Positions 7,745 to 16,277 of a stretch of 64,000 bases of DNA are shown piece after piece. Every line of letters begins with the position of its first letter. The first letter of the stretch is position 1. The translations under genes and the position numbers were made by a program. Under the pieces are notes generated by a model that saw only the letters and a list, made by a program, of their open reading frames with translations, was not told where the DNA came from and did not search any database. Source of the stretch: Carideicomes alvinocaridis (GTDB lineage Bacteria; Pseudomonadota; Alphaproteobacteria; Rhodobacterales; Rhodobacteraceae); assembly GCA_005473895.2 (NCBI GenBank), contig SRJI02000014.1, forward strand, positions 33,744 to 97,743, in the 5' to 3' direction.

Positions 7745-8731
7745 ATGCCTGATACGCTGATCTTCGGGATGGAGGTCTTTCTCAACGGCCTCATGGCGGG
7801 GGTGCTCTATGCCCTCGTGGCGCTGGGCTTCGTGCTGATCTACAAGGCCAGCGGCATCTTCAATTACAGCCAGGGGGTCCTCGCGCTGTTCGCGGCGCTG
7901 ACGCTGGTGGGGATCATGGACGGGCAGGTGCCCTTCTCGCACATGATCAACGCCGTCTTCGGCACCGACATCCACCATTTCGGCTGGCAGGTGCCCGCGG
8001 TCTTCGCGATCCTGCTCACGATGGTGGTGATGGTGGTGCTGGCCTGGGCGGTGCAGCGGCTGATCTTCCGCCACCTCATCGGGCAGGAACCGATCATCCT
8101 GTTCATGGCCACGATCGGGCTGGCCTATTTCCTCGAGGGGCTCGGGGACATCATCTGGGGCTCCGACATCAAAAAGCTGGACGTGGGGCTGCCGCAGGGC
8201 ATCAACGCCTCGATCGACGAGCTGACCTACCAGTGGTTCGGCTACGGCTTCTTCATCGACAACCTCGACATCTGGGCCACGGCGATCGCGGTGATCCTCG
8301 TCGCGGTGCTGGTCGCCTTCTCGCAATACACCAAGCAGGGCCGCGCGATGCGCGCCGTGGCCGACGACCACCAGGCGGCGCTGTCGGTGGGGATCTCGCT
8401 CAACTTCATCTGGATCATGGTCTGGTCGGTGGCGGGCTTCGTCGCGCTGGTCGCCGGGATCATGTGGGGCACCAAGTCGGGGGTGCAGTTCTCGCTGTCG
8501 CTGATCGCGCTCAAGGCCCTGCCGGTGCTGATGCTGGGCGGCTTCACCTCGATCCCCGGCGCCATCGTCGGCGGGCTGATCATCGGCGTGGGCGAAAAGC
8601 TGTTCGAGTTCCTGGTCGGCCCGCTCGTCGGCGGCGCGACGGAGAACTGGTTCGCCTACGTGCTGGCGCTGATCTTCCTCGTGTTCCGCCCGCAGGGCCT
8701 GTTCGGGGAGAAGATCATTGAACGGGTCTAG
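7745..8731 (+). CDS. livH: Branched-chain-type ABC transporter permease (LivH-like)
   Basis: The 328-residue inner-membrane protein has about eight hydrophobic segments and the LivH-type N terminus, with ALVALGFVLIYKASGIFNYSQG. The motif GRAMRAVADDHQAALSVGI is the cytoplasmic loop that contacts the ATPase in this family. It forms the translocation channel with LivM. Its ribosome-binding site lies within a perfect hairpin (7710-7744). Its 3' end overlaps the following small membrane gene if that starts at TTG 8718. Confidence 0.92.
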   Translation: MPDTLIFGMEVFLNGLMAGVLYALVALGFVLIYKASGIFNYSQGVLALFAALTLVGIMDGQVPFSHMINAVFGTDIHHFGWQVPAVFAILLTMVVMVVLAWAVQRLIFRHLIGQEPIILFMATIGLAYFLEGLGDIIWGSDIKKLDVGLPQGINASIDELTYQWFGYGFFIDNLDIWATAIAVILVAVLVAFSQYTKQGRAMRAVADDHQAALSVGISLNFIWIMVWSVAGFVALVAGIMWGTKSGVQFSLSLIALKALPVLMLGGFTSIPGAIVGGLIIGVGEKLFEFLVGPLVGGATENWFAYVLALIFLVFRPQGLFGEKIIERV

Positions 8732-8999
8732 CGCGATGCGGGGCCAGCCCGGCATGGCCGGCCCCCGCCCCCGGGGCGGAGAGCGGGCGCCGAAGCTGCT
8801 GGCGATCCTCAACGTGGTGGCCTGGGCGGGATTCTGGGCCTTCGGATACCTCGCGCTGACCGGTGATCCCGCCGCGCCCGGCGAGGTGACGACGGCGGCG
8901 CTGCTGGCCGCGCTCGGCGGGGCGGCCGGTCTTTGGGCCTGGCTGAAACTGGCGCGCCGGGGCGCGGAGAACAGGCAAACGGAAAGGGGCGTGACGTGA
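8718..8999 (+). CDS. Small two-helix membrane protein between livH and livM
   Basis: The 93-residue protein has two hydrophobic segments (LLAILNVVAWAGFWAFGYLAL and AALLAALGGAAGLWAWL) separated by a short polar turn. TTG 8718 is used because GGGGAG lies 8 bases upstream; ATG 8736 is a possible later start with a weaker site. The stop overlaps the livM GTG by 3 bases, so it lies in the operon and is probably translated. No family is recognised. A small accessory subunit of the importer is possible, but this is only positional inference. Confidence 0.6.
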   Translation: MNGSSAMRGQPGMAGPRPRGGERAPKLLAILNVVAWAGFWAFGYLALTGDPAAPGEVTTAALLAALGGAAGLWAWLKLARRGAENRQTERGVT

Positions 9000-10072
9000 T
9001 CTATCGCGAGGCCGGAGAGTTCAAGACCAGCTACGTGGATGACGGGCAGACCTTCCCGATCCGCTTTGACCGGCTGGGCTATTACGTGACGCTGGCGGTG
9101 GCCTTCCTGGTCATCCCCTTCATGGTCAACGACTACTGGGTCAACGCCATCTTCCTGCCCTTCCTAATCTACGCCATCGCGGCGATCGGGCTGAACATCC
9201 TGGTGGGCTATTGCGGGCAGGTGAGCCTGGGCACCGGGGGTTTCATGGCGGTGGGGGCCTATTCGGTCTACAAGCTGATGACCGCCTTCCCGGACATCAA
9301 CATCTTCTTCCACGTGATCATCGCCGGGGCGATCACCGCCGCGGTGGGCGTGCTGTTCGGCCTGCCGTCGCTCCGGATCAAGGGGTTCTACCTGGCGGTG
9401 GCGACGCTGGCGGCGCAGTTCTTCCTCGTCTGGCTCTTCAACCGGGTGCCGTGGTTCTACAACTACTCCGCCTCGGGCCAGATCTCGGCGCCGGAGCGCA
9501 CGGTCTTCGGCATCCCCGTCACCGGGGCCGAGACGCAGCCCTGGGCGGTCTACCTGTTCTGCCTCGTCTTCCTCGTCGGCTCGGCGCTGATCGCGCGGAA
9601 CCTGACCCGCGGCTCGACCGGGCGGCGCTGGATGGCGATCCGCGACATGGACATCGCGGCCGAGATCATCGGGGTGAACCCGCTGACCGCCAAGCTTACC
9701 GCCTTTGCCGCCTCGTCCTTCTTCGTGGGGGTCGCGGGCGCGCTGTTCTTCGCGGTCTACCTGGGCGCGGTGGAGGTGGGCGAGGCCTTCGGCATCTCCA
9801 AGTCGTTCCTGGTGCTCTTCATGATCATCATCGGCGGCCTGGGCTCGATCTTCGGCAGCTTCGCGGGGGCGGCGTTCCTGGTGCTGCTGCCGGTGGCGCT
9901 CAAGGTGGTGGGGGCGGACATGTTCGGCTGGCCCACCGACACGGTGGCGCATCTGCAGCTCGTGATCGTCGGCGCGCTGATCGTCACCTTCCTGGTGCTG
10001 GAGCCGCACGGGCTGGCCCAGCTCTGGCGCGTCACGAAAGAGAAACTGAGGCTCTGGCCCTTCCCGCATTGA
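8996..10072 (+). CDS. livM: Branched-chain-type ABC transporter permease (LivM-like)
   Basis: The 358-residue inner-membrane permease has multiple hydrophobic segments and the LivM hallmark ILVGYCGQVSLGTGGFMAVGAY, plus GRRWMAIRDMDIAAEIIGVN, the loop that meets the ATPase. It should pair with the LivH-like permease at 7745. The start is GTG 8996, preceded by GGAAAGGGG and overlapping the stop of the small upstream membrane gene. A longer frame upstream lacks family similarity. Confidence 0.92.
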   Translation: MIYREAGEFKTSYVDDGQTFPIRFDRLGYYVTLAVAFLVIPFMVNDYWVNAIFLPFLIYAIAAIGLNILVGYCGQVSLGTGGFMAVGAYSVYKLMTAFPDINIFFHVIIAGAITAAVGVLFGLPSLRIKGFYLAVATLAAQFFLVWLFNRVPWFYNYSASGQISAPERTVFGIPVTGAETQPWAVYLFCLVFLVGSALIARNLTRGSTGRRWMAIRDMDIAAEIIGVNPLTAKLTAFAASSFFVGVAGALFFAVYLGAVEVGEAFGISKSFLVLFMIIIGGLGSIFGSFAGAAFLVLLPVALKVVGADMFGWPTDTVAHLQLVIVGALIVTFLVLEPHGLAQLWRVTKEKLRLWPFPH

Positions 10073-10091
10073 GGCGGGCCGGCAATCACAA

Positions 10092-10108
10092 GCGGGGCCG
10101 AACCCCGC
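10092..10108 (+). other. Short hairpin between livM and the binding-protein gene
   Basis: GCGGGG (10092-10097) and CCCCGC (10103-10108) form a 6-bp stem with a five-base loop about 25 bases before the binding-protein start. Hairpins between permease and binding-protein genes often adjust relative mRNA levels in ABC operons. There is no T-run. Confidence 0.35.
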
Positions 10109-10131
10109 ATCGCGTAATCGGAGGAGTTACC

Positions 10132-11433
10132 ATGGGAGGATATAACCCGATGAGACGGACACTCACGACACTCGTTACCGGCGCCCTGCTGGCGGCCGGA
10201 CCGGCGATGGCCGATCTGACCATCGTCGACACCAGCTACCGGACGGGACCCTATGCCGCCAACGGCATCCCCTTCTCGGACGGCTACCAGGACTATTTCA
10301 CGCTGCTGAACGAACGCGATGGCGGCATCGGCGGCGAGAAGATCAACATCATCGAGTGCGAGACGGGCTACAACACCGAGAAGGGTGTCGAATGCTACGA
10401 GAGCACCAAGAACGAGGACCCGCTGGTCTATGAACCGCTGTCGACCGGCATCACCTACCAGCTGATCCCCAAGGCCACCGCCGACGAGATCCCGCTGCAC
10501 ACGCTGGGCTACGGCCGGACCTCGGCCAAGAATGGCGAAGTGTTCAAGTGGGTGTTCAACTATCCCGCCAACTACTGGGACGGCGCCTCGGTCGCGATCA
10601 AGCACATCCTCGACCAGGAGGGCGGCGACCTGAACGGCAAGAAGATCGCGCTGGTCTACCACAACTCCGCCTATGGCAAGGAGCCGATCCGCACGCTCGA
10701 AAAGCTGGGCGAAAAGCATGGCTACGAGCTGATGCTGCTGCCGGTGGATCACCCCGGCCAGGAGCAGAAGTCGCAATGGCTGCAGGTGCGGCGTGAACGT
10801 CCCGACTACGTGATCATGTGGGGCTGGGGCGTGATGAACCAGGTGGCGATCCAGGAGGCGGTGAACATCCGCTACCCGATGGACCACTTCATCGGCATCT
10901 GGTGGTCCGGCTCCGAGAACGACGTGCTGCCGGCAGGCGAAGGCGCGGATGGCTACAAGGCGCTGACCTTCCACAACCTCGGCGACGACTACCCGCTCTA
11001 CGACGACCTGCGCAAGTTCGTGGTCGATGGCGGCAAGGCGGCCGGCGCCGGCGATCAGCTGGGCACCGCGCTCTACAACCGCGGCATGTACGCCGCGATG
11101 CTGGCGGCCGAGGCGATCAAGACCGCGCAGGAAATGGCCGGCACCTCGGCGATCAACGCCGCGCAGATGCGCGACGGCATGGAGAACCTGAAGATCACCG
11201 AAGAGAAGATGGCCGAGCTGGGCCTGCCGAACTTCGGCCCGGAATTCGAGGTCACCTGCTCCAACCACGGCGGCGAAGGCTATGCGGCCGTGGCGCAGTG
11301 GGATGCCGCGGCGAAGGAATGGTCGCTGATCACCGACTACATGCAGTCGGACCAGGACGTCATCGCACCGCTGATCGAGGAAGATTCCACGGCCTTCGCC
11401 CAGGAATCCGGCATCGAGCCGCATTGCGACTGA
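10132..11433 (+). CDS. ABC transporter substrate-binding protein (LivK-like, Peripla_BP_6)
   Basis: The 433-residue periplasmic protein has a signal peptide (MRRTLTTLVTGALLAAGPAMA, cut before DLT). The mature part has the two-lobe type I binding-protein pattern: GPYAANGIPFSDGYQDYF near the start and KIALVYHNSAYGKEP at the second lobe. ATG 10132 has GGAGGAG five bases upstream; ATG 10150 would give a tighter signal peptide and is also possible. It should capture the substrate for the LivHMGF-like importer. The nearby CoA ligases suggest an organic acid rather than an amino acid. Confidence 0.88.
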   Translation: MGGYNPMRRTLTTLVTGALLAAGPAMADLTIVDTSYRTGPYAANGIPFSDGYQDYFTLLNERDGGIGGEKINIIECETGYNTEKGVECYESTKNEDPLVYEPLSTGITYQLIPKATADEIPLHTLGYGRTSAKNGEVFKWVFNYPANYWDGASVAIKHILDQEGGDLNGKKIALVYHNSAYGKEPIRTLEKLGEKHGYELMLLPVDHPGQEQKSQWLQVRRERPDYVIMWGWGVMNQVAIQEAVNIRYPMDHFIGIWWSGSENDVLPAGEGADGYKALTFHNLGDDYPLYDDLRKFVVDGGKAAGAGDQLGTALYNRGMYAAMLAAEAIKTAQEMAGTSAINAAQMRDGMENLKITEEKMAELGLPNFGPEFEVTCSNHGGEGYAAVAQWDAAAKEWSLITDYMQSDQDVIAPLIEEDSTAFAQESGIEPHCD

Positions 11434-11468
11434 TCGACCGGGCCCTCACCGGGGCCTGACACAATGGA

Positions 11469-11492
11469 GGGCGGCGGGACGATCCGCCGCCC
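11469..11492 (+). other. 9-bp perfect hairpin between binding-protein gene and livF
   Basis: GGGCGGCGG (11469-11477) pairs exactly with CCGCCGCCC (11484-11492) around a six-base loop, about 35 bases after the binding-protein stop. There is no T-run, so it more likely stabilises the 3' end of the binding-protein message or slows transcription than ends it outright. Confidence 0.5.
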
Positions 11493-11526
11493 CCGACCGG
11501 ACCCGACCCGGACGGAGAGACCGACC

Positions 11527-12360
11527 ATGCTGGACACCACGAAAGACACCCCGGTTCAGGCCGAGACCCTTCTCGAGGTCAACAATATCGAGGTGATCTA
11601 CAACCACGTCATCCTTGTCCTGAAGGGCGTCAGCCTGCGGGTGCCCAAGGGCGGCATCACCGCGCTGCTGGGCGGCAACGGGGCCGGCAAGACCACGACG
11701 CTCAAGGCGGTGTCGAACCTGCTGCGCTCGGAACGGGGCGAGGTCACCAAGGGCTCCGTCTCCTATCGTGGCGAGCGGGTGCAGGACCTGGACCCGGCGG
11801 AGCTGGTCAAGCGCGGCGTGATCCAGGTGATGGAAGGCCGCCACTGCTTCGAGCACCTCACCGTCGAGGAAAACCTGATGACCGGCGCCTATACCCGCTC
11901 CGACCGGAGCGAGGTCGCCGCCGATCTCGACATGGTCTACGAATATTTCCCCCGCCTGAAGGAGCGCCGCCGCAGCCAGGCCGGCTATACCTCGGGCGGC
12001 GAACAGCAGATGGTCGCCATCGGCCGCGCGCTGATGTCCCGCCCCGAGACGATCCTGCTGGACGAACCCTCCATGGGTCTCGCGCCGCAACTGGTGGAGC
12101 AGATCTTCGGCATCGTGAAATCGCTGAACGAGGACCAAGGCTACACCTTCCTCCTGGCCGAGCAGAACACCAACGTGGCGCTCAGGTTCGCGCATTACGG
12201 CTATATCCTCGAATCCGGCCGGGTGGTGATGGACGGGCCCGCGAAGGATCTGCGCGAGAACCCGGACGTGAAGGAATTCTACCTCGGCATGTCCGACGAG
12301 GGCCGCAAGTCGTTCCGCGACGTGCGCTCCTACCGCCGGCGCAAGCGCTGGCTGTCGTGA
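11527..12360 (+). CDS. livF: Branched-chain-type ABC transporter ATPase (LivF-like)
   Basis: The 277-residue ATPase has Walker A GGNGAGKTT (49-57), signature YTSGGEQQMVAIGRAL, Walker B TILLDEPSMGLAP and the H-loop in FLLAEQNTNVAL. The LivF hallmark is the short linker VMEGRHCFEHLTVEENL. It partners the LivG-like ATPase. The C terminus carries an extra basic tail (RSYRRRKRWLS). The ATG at 11527 has GGAGA upstream. The gene lies after the binding-protein gene and a stable hairpin, so it is probably expressed less than the binding protein. Confidence 0.92.
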   Translation: MLDTTKDTPVQAETLLEVNNIEVIYNHVILVLKGVSLRVPKGGITALLGGNGAGKTTTLKAVSNLLRSERGEVTKGSVSYRGERVQDLDPAELVKRGVIQVMEGRHCFEHLTVEENLMTGAYTRSDRSEVAADLDMVYEYFPRLKERRRSQAGYTSGGEQQMVAIGRALMSRPETILLDEPSMGLAPQLVEQIFGIVKSLNEDQGYTFLLAEQNTNVALRFAHYGYILESGRVVMDGPAKDLRENPDVKEFYLGMSDEGRKSFRDVRSYRRRKRWLS

Positions 12361-12461
12361 CCATGCCGGAAACCGCCACCCCTGCCCCGGGGGCACCCCC
12401 GGTCCGGAACAAGGGCCGGCCGCCCCTGTTTTCCCCATGCACCCGCATGACGGAGGACGAC

Positions 12462-13109
12462 ATGGCACAGAAGGATGTGGCAAACGCACTGATCGACAGC
12501 CAGGGCCGGCTGTTCAGCGAACAGGTGGGCGCGAACATCGCGCGCGACGTGCCCCAGCAATGGTTTCACTGGCTGCTGACCGCGCAGCTCTGCTCGGCCC
12601 GGATCGCGGCGAACAACGCCTTGCAGGCGGCGGCGGCGCTGCGCGAGACCGGGCTGCACAAGATCGAGGCGCTGCTGGAAAGCCGGCGCGCCGACCGGAT
12701 CCGGGTGTTGAACAAGCACGGCTATGCCCGGTTCGACAATATCGGCGCCGACCAGGTCCGCGACGCGGCGGAGCTGGTGCAGGAGAAGTATCACGGCGAC
12801 CTGCGCGAACTGCGCGAGGCTGGCGGCGACGCCAAGGGCATTTCCGCCCGGCTGCAGGAGGTCAAGGGCATCGGCGAGACCGGTGCCGGCATCTTCTGCC
12901 GCGAGGCGCAGCTGGCCTGGGACGAGCTGTACCCGCAGGCGGACAAGCTCTGCCTCAAGGCGGCGGAGGAATTCGGCCTGCCGGCGGATGCGAAGAAACT
13001 GGCCGATCTGGCGGGATCGCGCGAGCGCTTCGTGCGGCTGCTGGCCGCGCTGGCGCGGGCGCATCTCGACGGGCCATCGGACGAGGTGGAATCCGCGCGC
13101 AGGCACTGA
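12462..13109 (+). CDS. HhH-GPD/endonuclease III-like protein
   Basis: The 215-residue protein resembles an endonuclease III-like family also found in actinobacteria: a helical segment LTAQLCSARIAANNA, then VLNKHGYARFD, then a helix-hairpin-helix VKGIGETGAGIFCREAQ and PQADKLCLKAA. The aspartate in PQAD sits where DNA glycosylases have their catalytic Asp, but the catalytic lysine and the iron-sulfur cysteines of endonuclease III are not evident. A DNA repair role is thus uncertain. ATG 12462 follows GGAGG by five bases. It sits between livF and the PaaK-like ligase in a transport operon, an odd place for a repair enzyme. Confidence 0.6.
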   Translation: MAQKDVANALIDSQGRLFSEQVGANIARDVPQQWFHWLLTAQLCSARIAANNALQAAAALRETGLHKIEALLESRRADRIRVLNKHGYARFDNIGADQVRDAAELVQEKYHGDLRELREAGGDAKGISARLQEVKGIGETGAGIFCREAQLAWDELYPQADKLCLKAAEEFGLPADAKKLADLAGSRERFVRLLAALARAHLDGPSDEVESARRH

Positions 13110-13141
13110 GCGGCGCGCGGCGAGTCAAGGAGAGGGGCGGC

Positions 13142-14362
13142 ATGTCGCGCTATTTCGACGAACTGGAAACCCGGACCGCGGACGCGCGGGCAGCGGATAT
13201 CGCCGCCTCCCTGCCGCTGCAGATCGCCCGTGCCAAGGGCCTGCCGGGCTATGCCGAGACGCTGCGCGACGTCGACCCGGCGCGGATCGACGGGCCCGGG
13301 GCGCTGGCCGCGCTTCCGGTGCTGCGCAAGTCCGAGATCGGGCGGCGGCAGGGCGCGGGCGACGCGCTGGGCGGCTTTGCCACGAAACCGGCCAACGGCT
13401 TTGCCCACGTCTTCCAGAGCCCCGGCCCGATCTACGAGCCGGGCGGCAGCGACCATGACTGGTTCCGGCTGGGCCGCTTCCTGAACGCGGCCGGCGTGGG
13501 GCCGGGGGACATCGTGCAGAACTGCTTTGGCTACCACCTGACGCCCGCGGGCATGATGTTCGAAAGCGGCGCCCGCGCGGTGGGGGCCACCGTCCTGCCC
13601 GCCGGCACCGGCCAGACCGAGCTGCAGGTCCGCGCCGCCGTGGATATCGGCACCACCGCCTATGCCGGCACGCCCGATTACCTGAAGGTGATCCTCGACA
13701 AGGCCGAGGAGATGGGCGAGCGCCTGTCGATCCGCCGCGCGGCGGTCGGCGGCGGGGCGCTGTTCCCGTCGCTGCGGCAGGATTACGCGGATCGCGGCAT
13801 CGCCTGCCTGCAATGCTATGCCACCGCCGATCTCGGCAACATCGCCTACGAGAGCGAGGCGATGGAGGGCATGATCCTCGACGAGGGCGTCATCGTGGAG
13901 ATCGTGACCCCCGGCACCGGCGACCCGGTGGCCCCCGGCGAGGTGGGCGAGGTCGTGGTGACCACGCTGAATCCCGACTACCCGCTGATCCGCTTCGCCA
14001 CCGGCGACCTGTCGGCGGTGATGCCGGGCGAAAGCCCCTGCGGCCGCACCAACATGCGGATCAGGGGCTGGATGGGCCGGGCCGACCAGACGACCAAAAT
14101 CAAGGGCATGTTCGTGCGTCCCGAGCAGGTGGCCGCTCTGGTGGCGAAACATGCCGAGATCGCCCGCGCGCGCGTCGTGGCCAGCCGCGAGGGCGAGATG
14201 GACGTGATGACCGTGCGGATCGAGGCCGAGGGGGGCGACGCCGGGGCCTATGAACGCTCGGTCGCGGAGGTGCTCAAGCTGAAGGGCAAGGTGGAGGTCG
14301 TGGCCCCCGGCGCGCTGCCCCGCGACGGGCTGGTGATCGAGGATCAGCGCAGCTACGACTGA
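13142..14362 (+). CDS. Phenylacetate-CoA ligase-like adenylate-forming enzyme (PaaK-like)
   Basis: The 406-residue ANL enzyme of the PaaK/CapK group keeps the features LPVLRKSEIG near the N terminus, a central adenylate-binding part with GYHLTPAGMMFE and YATADLGNIAYE, and the C-terminal hinge GRADQTTKIKGMFVRPEQV. It should adenylate an aromatic or other acid and load it onto CoA. AAGGAG precedes the ATG. It ends the importer operon, which thus begins and ends with a ligase, arguing for import followed by CoA trapping. Phenylacetate itself is not established; no paaABCDE genes are in view. Confidence 0.8.
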   Translation: MSRYFDELETRTADARAADIAASLPLQIARAKGLPGYAETLRDVDPARIDGPGALAALPVLRKSEIGRRQGAGDALGGFATKPANGFAHVFQSPGPIYEPGGSDHDWFRLGRFLNAAGVGPGDIVQNCFGYHLTPAGMMFESGARAVGATVLPAGTGQTELQVRAAVDIGTTAYAGTPDYLKVILDKAEEMGERLSIRRAAVGGGALFPSLRQDYADRGIACLQCYATADLGNIAYESEAMEGMILDEGVIVEIVTPGTGDPVAPGEVGEVVVTTLNPDYPLIRFATGDLSAVMPGESPCGRTNMRIRGWMGRADQTTKIKGMFVRPEQVAALVAKHAEIARARVVASREGEMDVMTVRIEAEGGDAGAYERSVAEVLKLKGKVEVVAPGALPRDGLVIEDQRSYD

Positions 14363-14407
14363 CCTCCGGCGGACGGCGGGCGGCGAGGGGCCAAGGCGGG
14401 ACTTCAT

Positions 14408-14440
14408 GCCTCCGGCGGGAGTTTTCCGGGCAAGATGAAG
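14408..14440 (+). repeat. Dispersed intergenic motif, GGAGTTTT type
   Basis: GCCTCCGGCGGGAGTTTTCC followed by GGGCAAGATGAAG closely matches the copy at 51970-52003 and shares its core with the copies at 22631 and 27166. It lies 45 bases after the PaaK-like gene, in the sense of transcription, and is followed in both members of this type by GAGCCGCG. Confidence 0.7.
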
Positions 14441-14542
14441 GAGCCGCGCCGTCCATCGGCCGCGCCCCGGTGCCGGCTGTTTCCGGAACCGGCGCCGCGA
14501 CCCGGGCGTTTCTCTGGCCACATGACGTGGAGGAGCAGCTCG

Positions 14543-16201
14543 TTGAAACGGATCATCCTGGCCGCCCTTATGGGCTCCGTCGCCGCTGCACCCGCCTTTG
14601 CGCGGGACGTGGCACTCATTCTCGGTAACGGCGATTACGAAGAGCTTGACGACGTGTCCCGCGGCGACCGCGCGGTCGCGGCTGAGCAGGCGCTGCGCGA
14701 TGCGGGCTTCACCGTGATCGCGGAGGCCGACGCCGCGCGGGTGGAGATGCGCGACGCGCTGGCCCGCTTCCTGTCGGCGAGCGAGGAGCCCGGCAAGCGG
14801 CTGGTGGTGCTGAGCGGTGCCTTCGCCCACTCCCGCACCGAAAGCTACCTGCTGCCGGTGGATGCCGAACCCGGGGTGACCCTGCTGGACGCGCAGGACG
14901 ATGCGCTGGCCCTGTCCACCGTGATGGCGGTGCTGGCCGAGACGCCGGGCCAGGCGCTGCTGCTGCTGGGCGCCGGCGAGGCGAGCGGAGAGCTGGGGCC
15001 CTACCTGACCGCCGGGCCCGGCGAGACGCCGGAGATGCAGGGCGTCGGCGTGCTGCGCGGGACGCCCCGGCAGATCGGCAGCTTCGCCCGCCGGGTCCTG
15101 CCGGAACCGGGCGCGCAGATCCGCTCCGAGGCGGAGCGCTACGACCTCGCGCCCAGCGGATACCTCCCCCGCGACATGGTGCTGGTCACCGAGGCGTCGG
15201 GCGCCGAGCCGGTGATCGAGCGGCCGGACCCCTCCGACGGGGACGAGGCCGAGGCGCAGCTCTGGTCCGAGGCGTCGCGCCGCGACAATATCGACGCCTA
15301 CGAGACCTATCTGCGGGTCTATCCCGAGGGCCCCCATGCCGCCGAGGCCGCCCAGGCGATCGAGGCGCTGCGCGCCGAGCCCGAGCGCGAGGCCCGGTTG
15401 ACCGAGGAGGCGCTCGACCTGTCGCGCAATGCCCGGCGCGAGATCCAGCGCGACCTGCAACTGCTGGAATACGACACCCGCGGAATCGACGGCATCTTCG
15501 GTCCCGGAACCCGGCAGGCCGTGGCGCGCTGGCAGGCGGCGAACGGCCTGGCCGAGACCTCCTACCTGACCGGCAACCAGATCGCGATGCTGGACGACCA
15601 GGCCCAGGCGCGCGCCACCGAGCTCGAGGAAGAGGCGCGGCGCCGCCAGGAGGAACAGGAGCGCCGCGACCGCGCCTACTGGGACGAGACCGGCGCGGCG
15701 GGCGACGAGGCCGGGCTGCGCTCCTACCTCGATCGCTATCCCGACGGCGTCTATGCCGAGGTGGCGCAGGAGCGGCTGGACGAGATCGTCGAGCGGCAGC
15801 GCCAGCAGGCCGAGGCGCGCGACCGCGAAGCCTGGGTCGAGGCGGAGACTCGGGACAGCGTCGAGGGCTACCGCGACTACCTCGAAGGCTTTCCCGAGGG
15901 CGCCTTTGCCGCCACTGCGCAGGAGCGGATCGACCGCATGACCCGCCCGGCAGAAGAGGTGCAGGCCGAGGAGCGCGCACAGCAGCGCGAGGCCGCCCTG
16001 GGCATGAACCAGACCACCTGGCGCCTGGTCGAGGACCGGCTGGAGAAGCTGGGGCTGAAACCGGGGCGCGTGGACGGCAATTTCGACCTCAACACCCGGC
16101 GGGCGCTGCGGCGCTACCAGTCGGCGCGCAACCTGCAGGTCACCGGCTACATGGACCAGGACACGGTGGTGCGGCTGCTGGCCGACGCGATCCTGCGGTA
16201 A
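14543..16201 (+). CDS. Secreted caspase-like (degenerate) protein with two peptidoglycan-binding domains
   Basis: The 552-residue protein begins with a signal peptide (MKRIILAALMGSVAAAPAFA). TTG 14543 is chosen because GGAGGAG lies seven bases upstream. Residues 21-215 follow the caspase/metacaspase fold (VALILGNGDYEEL, YLLPVDAEP), but the His-Gly motif is GAFA (92-95) and the catalytic Cys segment reads LLLGAGEA, so protease activity should be lost. Next come three copies of a repeat ending in YLxxYPxG or YLxGFPEG (240-275, 379-415, 430-466), charged coiled-coil stretches, and two PG_binding_1 domains (298-350 and 492-550). It probably acts as a periplasmic scaffold bound to the cell wall. 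Confidence 0.8.
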   Translation: MKRIILAALMGSVAAAPAFARDVALILGNGDYEELDDVSRGDRAVAAEQALRDAGFTVIAEADAARVEMRDALARFLSASEEPGKRLVVLSGAFAHSRTESYLLPVDAEPGVTLLDAQDDALALSTVMAVLAETPGQALLLLGAGEASGELGPYLTAGPGETPEMQGVGVLRGTPRQIGSFARRVLPEPGAQIRSEAERYDLAPSGYLPRDMVLVTEASGAEPVIERPDPSDGDEAEAQLWSEASRRDNIDAYETYLRVYPEGPHAAEAAQAIEALRAEPEREARLTEEALDLSRNARREIQRDLQLLEYDTRGIDGIFGPGTRQAVARWQAANGLAETSYLTGNQIAMLDDQAQARATELEEEARRRQEEQERRDRAYWDETGAAGDEAGLRSYLDRYPDGVYAEVAQERLDEIVERQRQQAEARDREAWVEAETRDSVEGYRDYLEGFPEGAFAATAQERIDRMTRPAEEVQAEERAQQREAALGMNQTTWRLVEDRLEKLGLKPGRVDGNFDLNTRRALRRYQSARNLQVTGYMDQDTVVRLLADAILR

Positions 16202-16277
16202 GGCGGAGTGGGGCCGGGGCCGGGTAGACACCGGCCCGGCCGCCATGACGACGCCAAGTCACTGCCCGCGAAAAGGA

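Noticed and set aside
12791..16246. Very long minus-strand frame of over 1100 codons opposite the ligase and caspase-like genes
   Set aside because: It is a shadow of high-GC codon use. The translated sequence has no family features, while the opposite strand holds clear genes.
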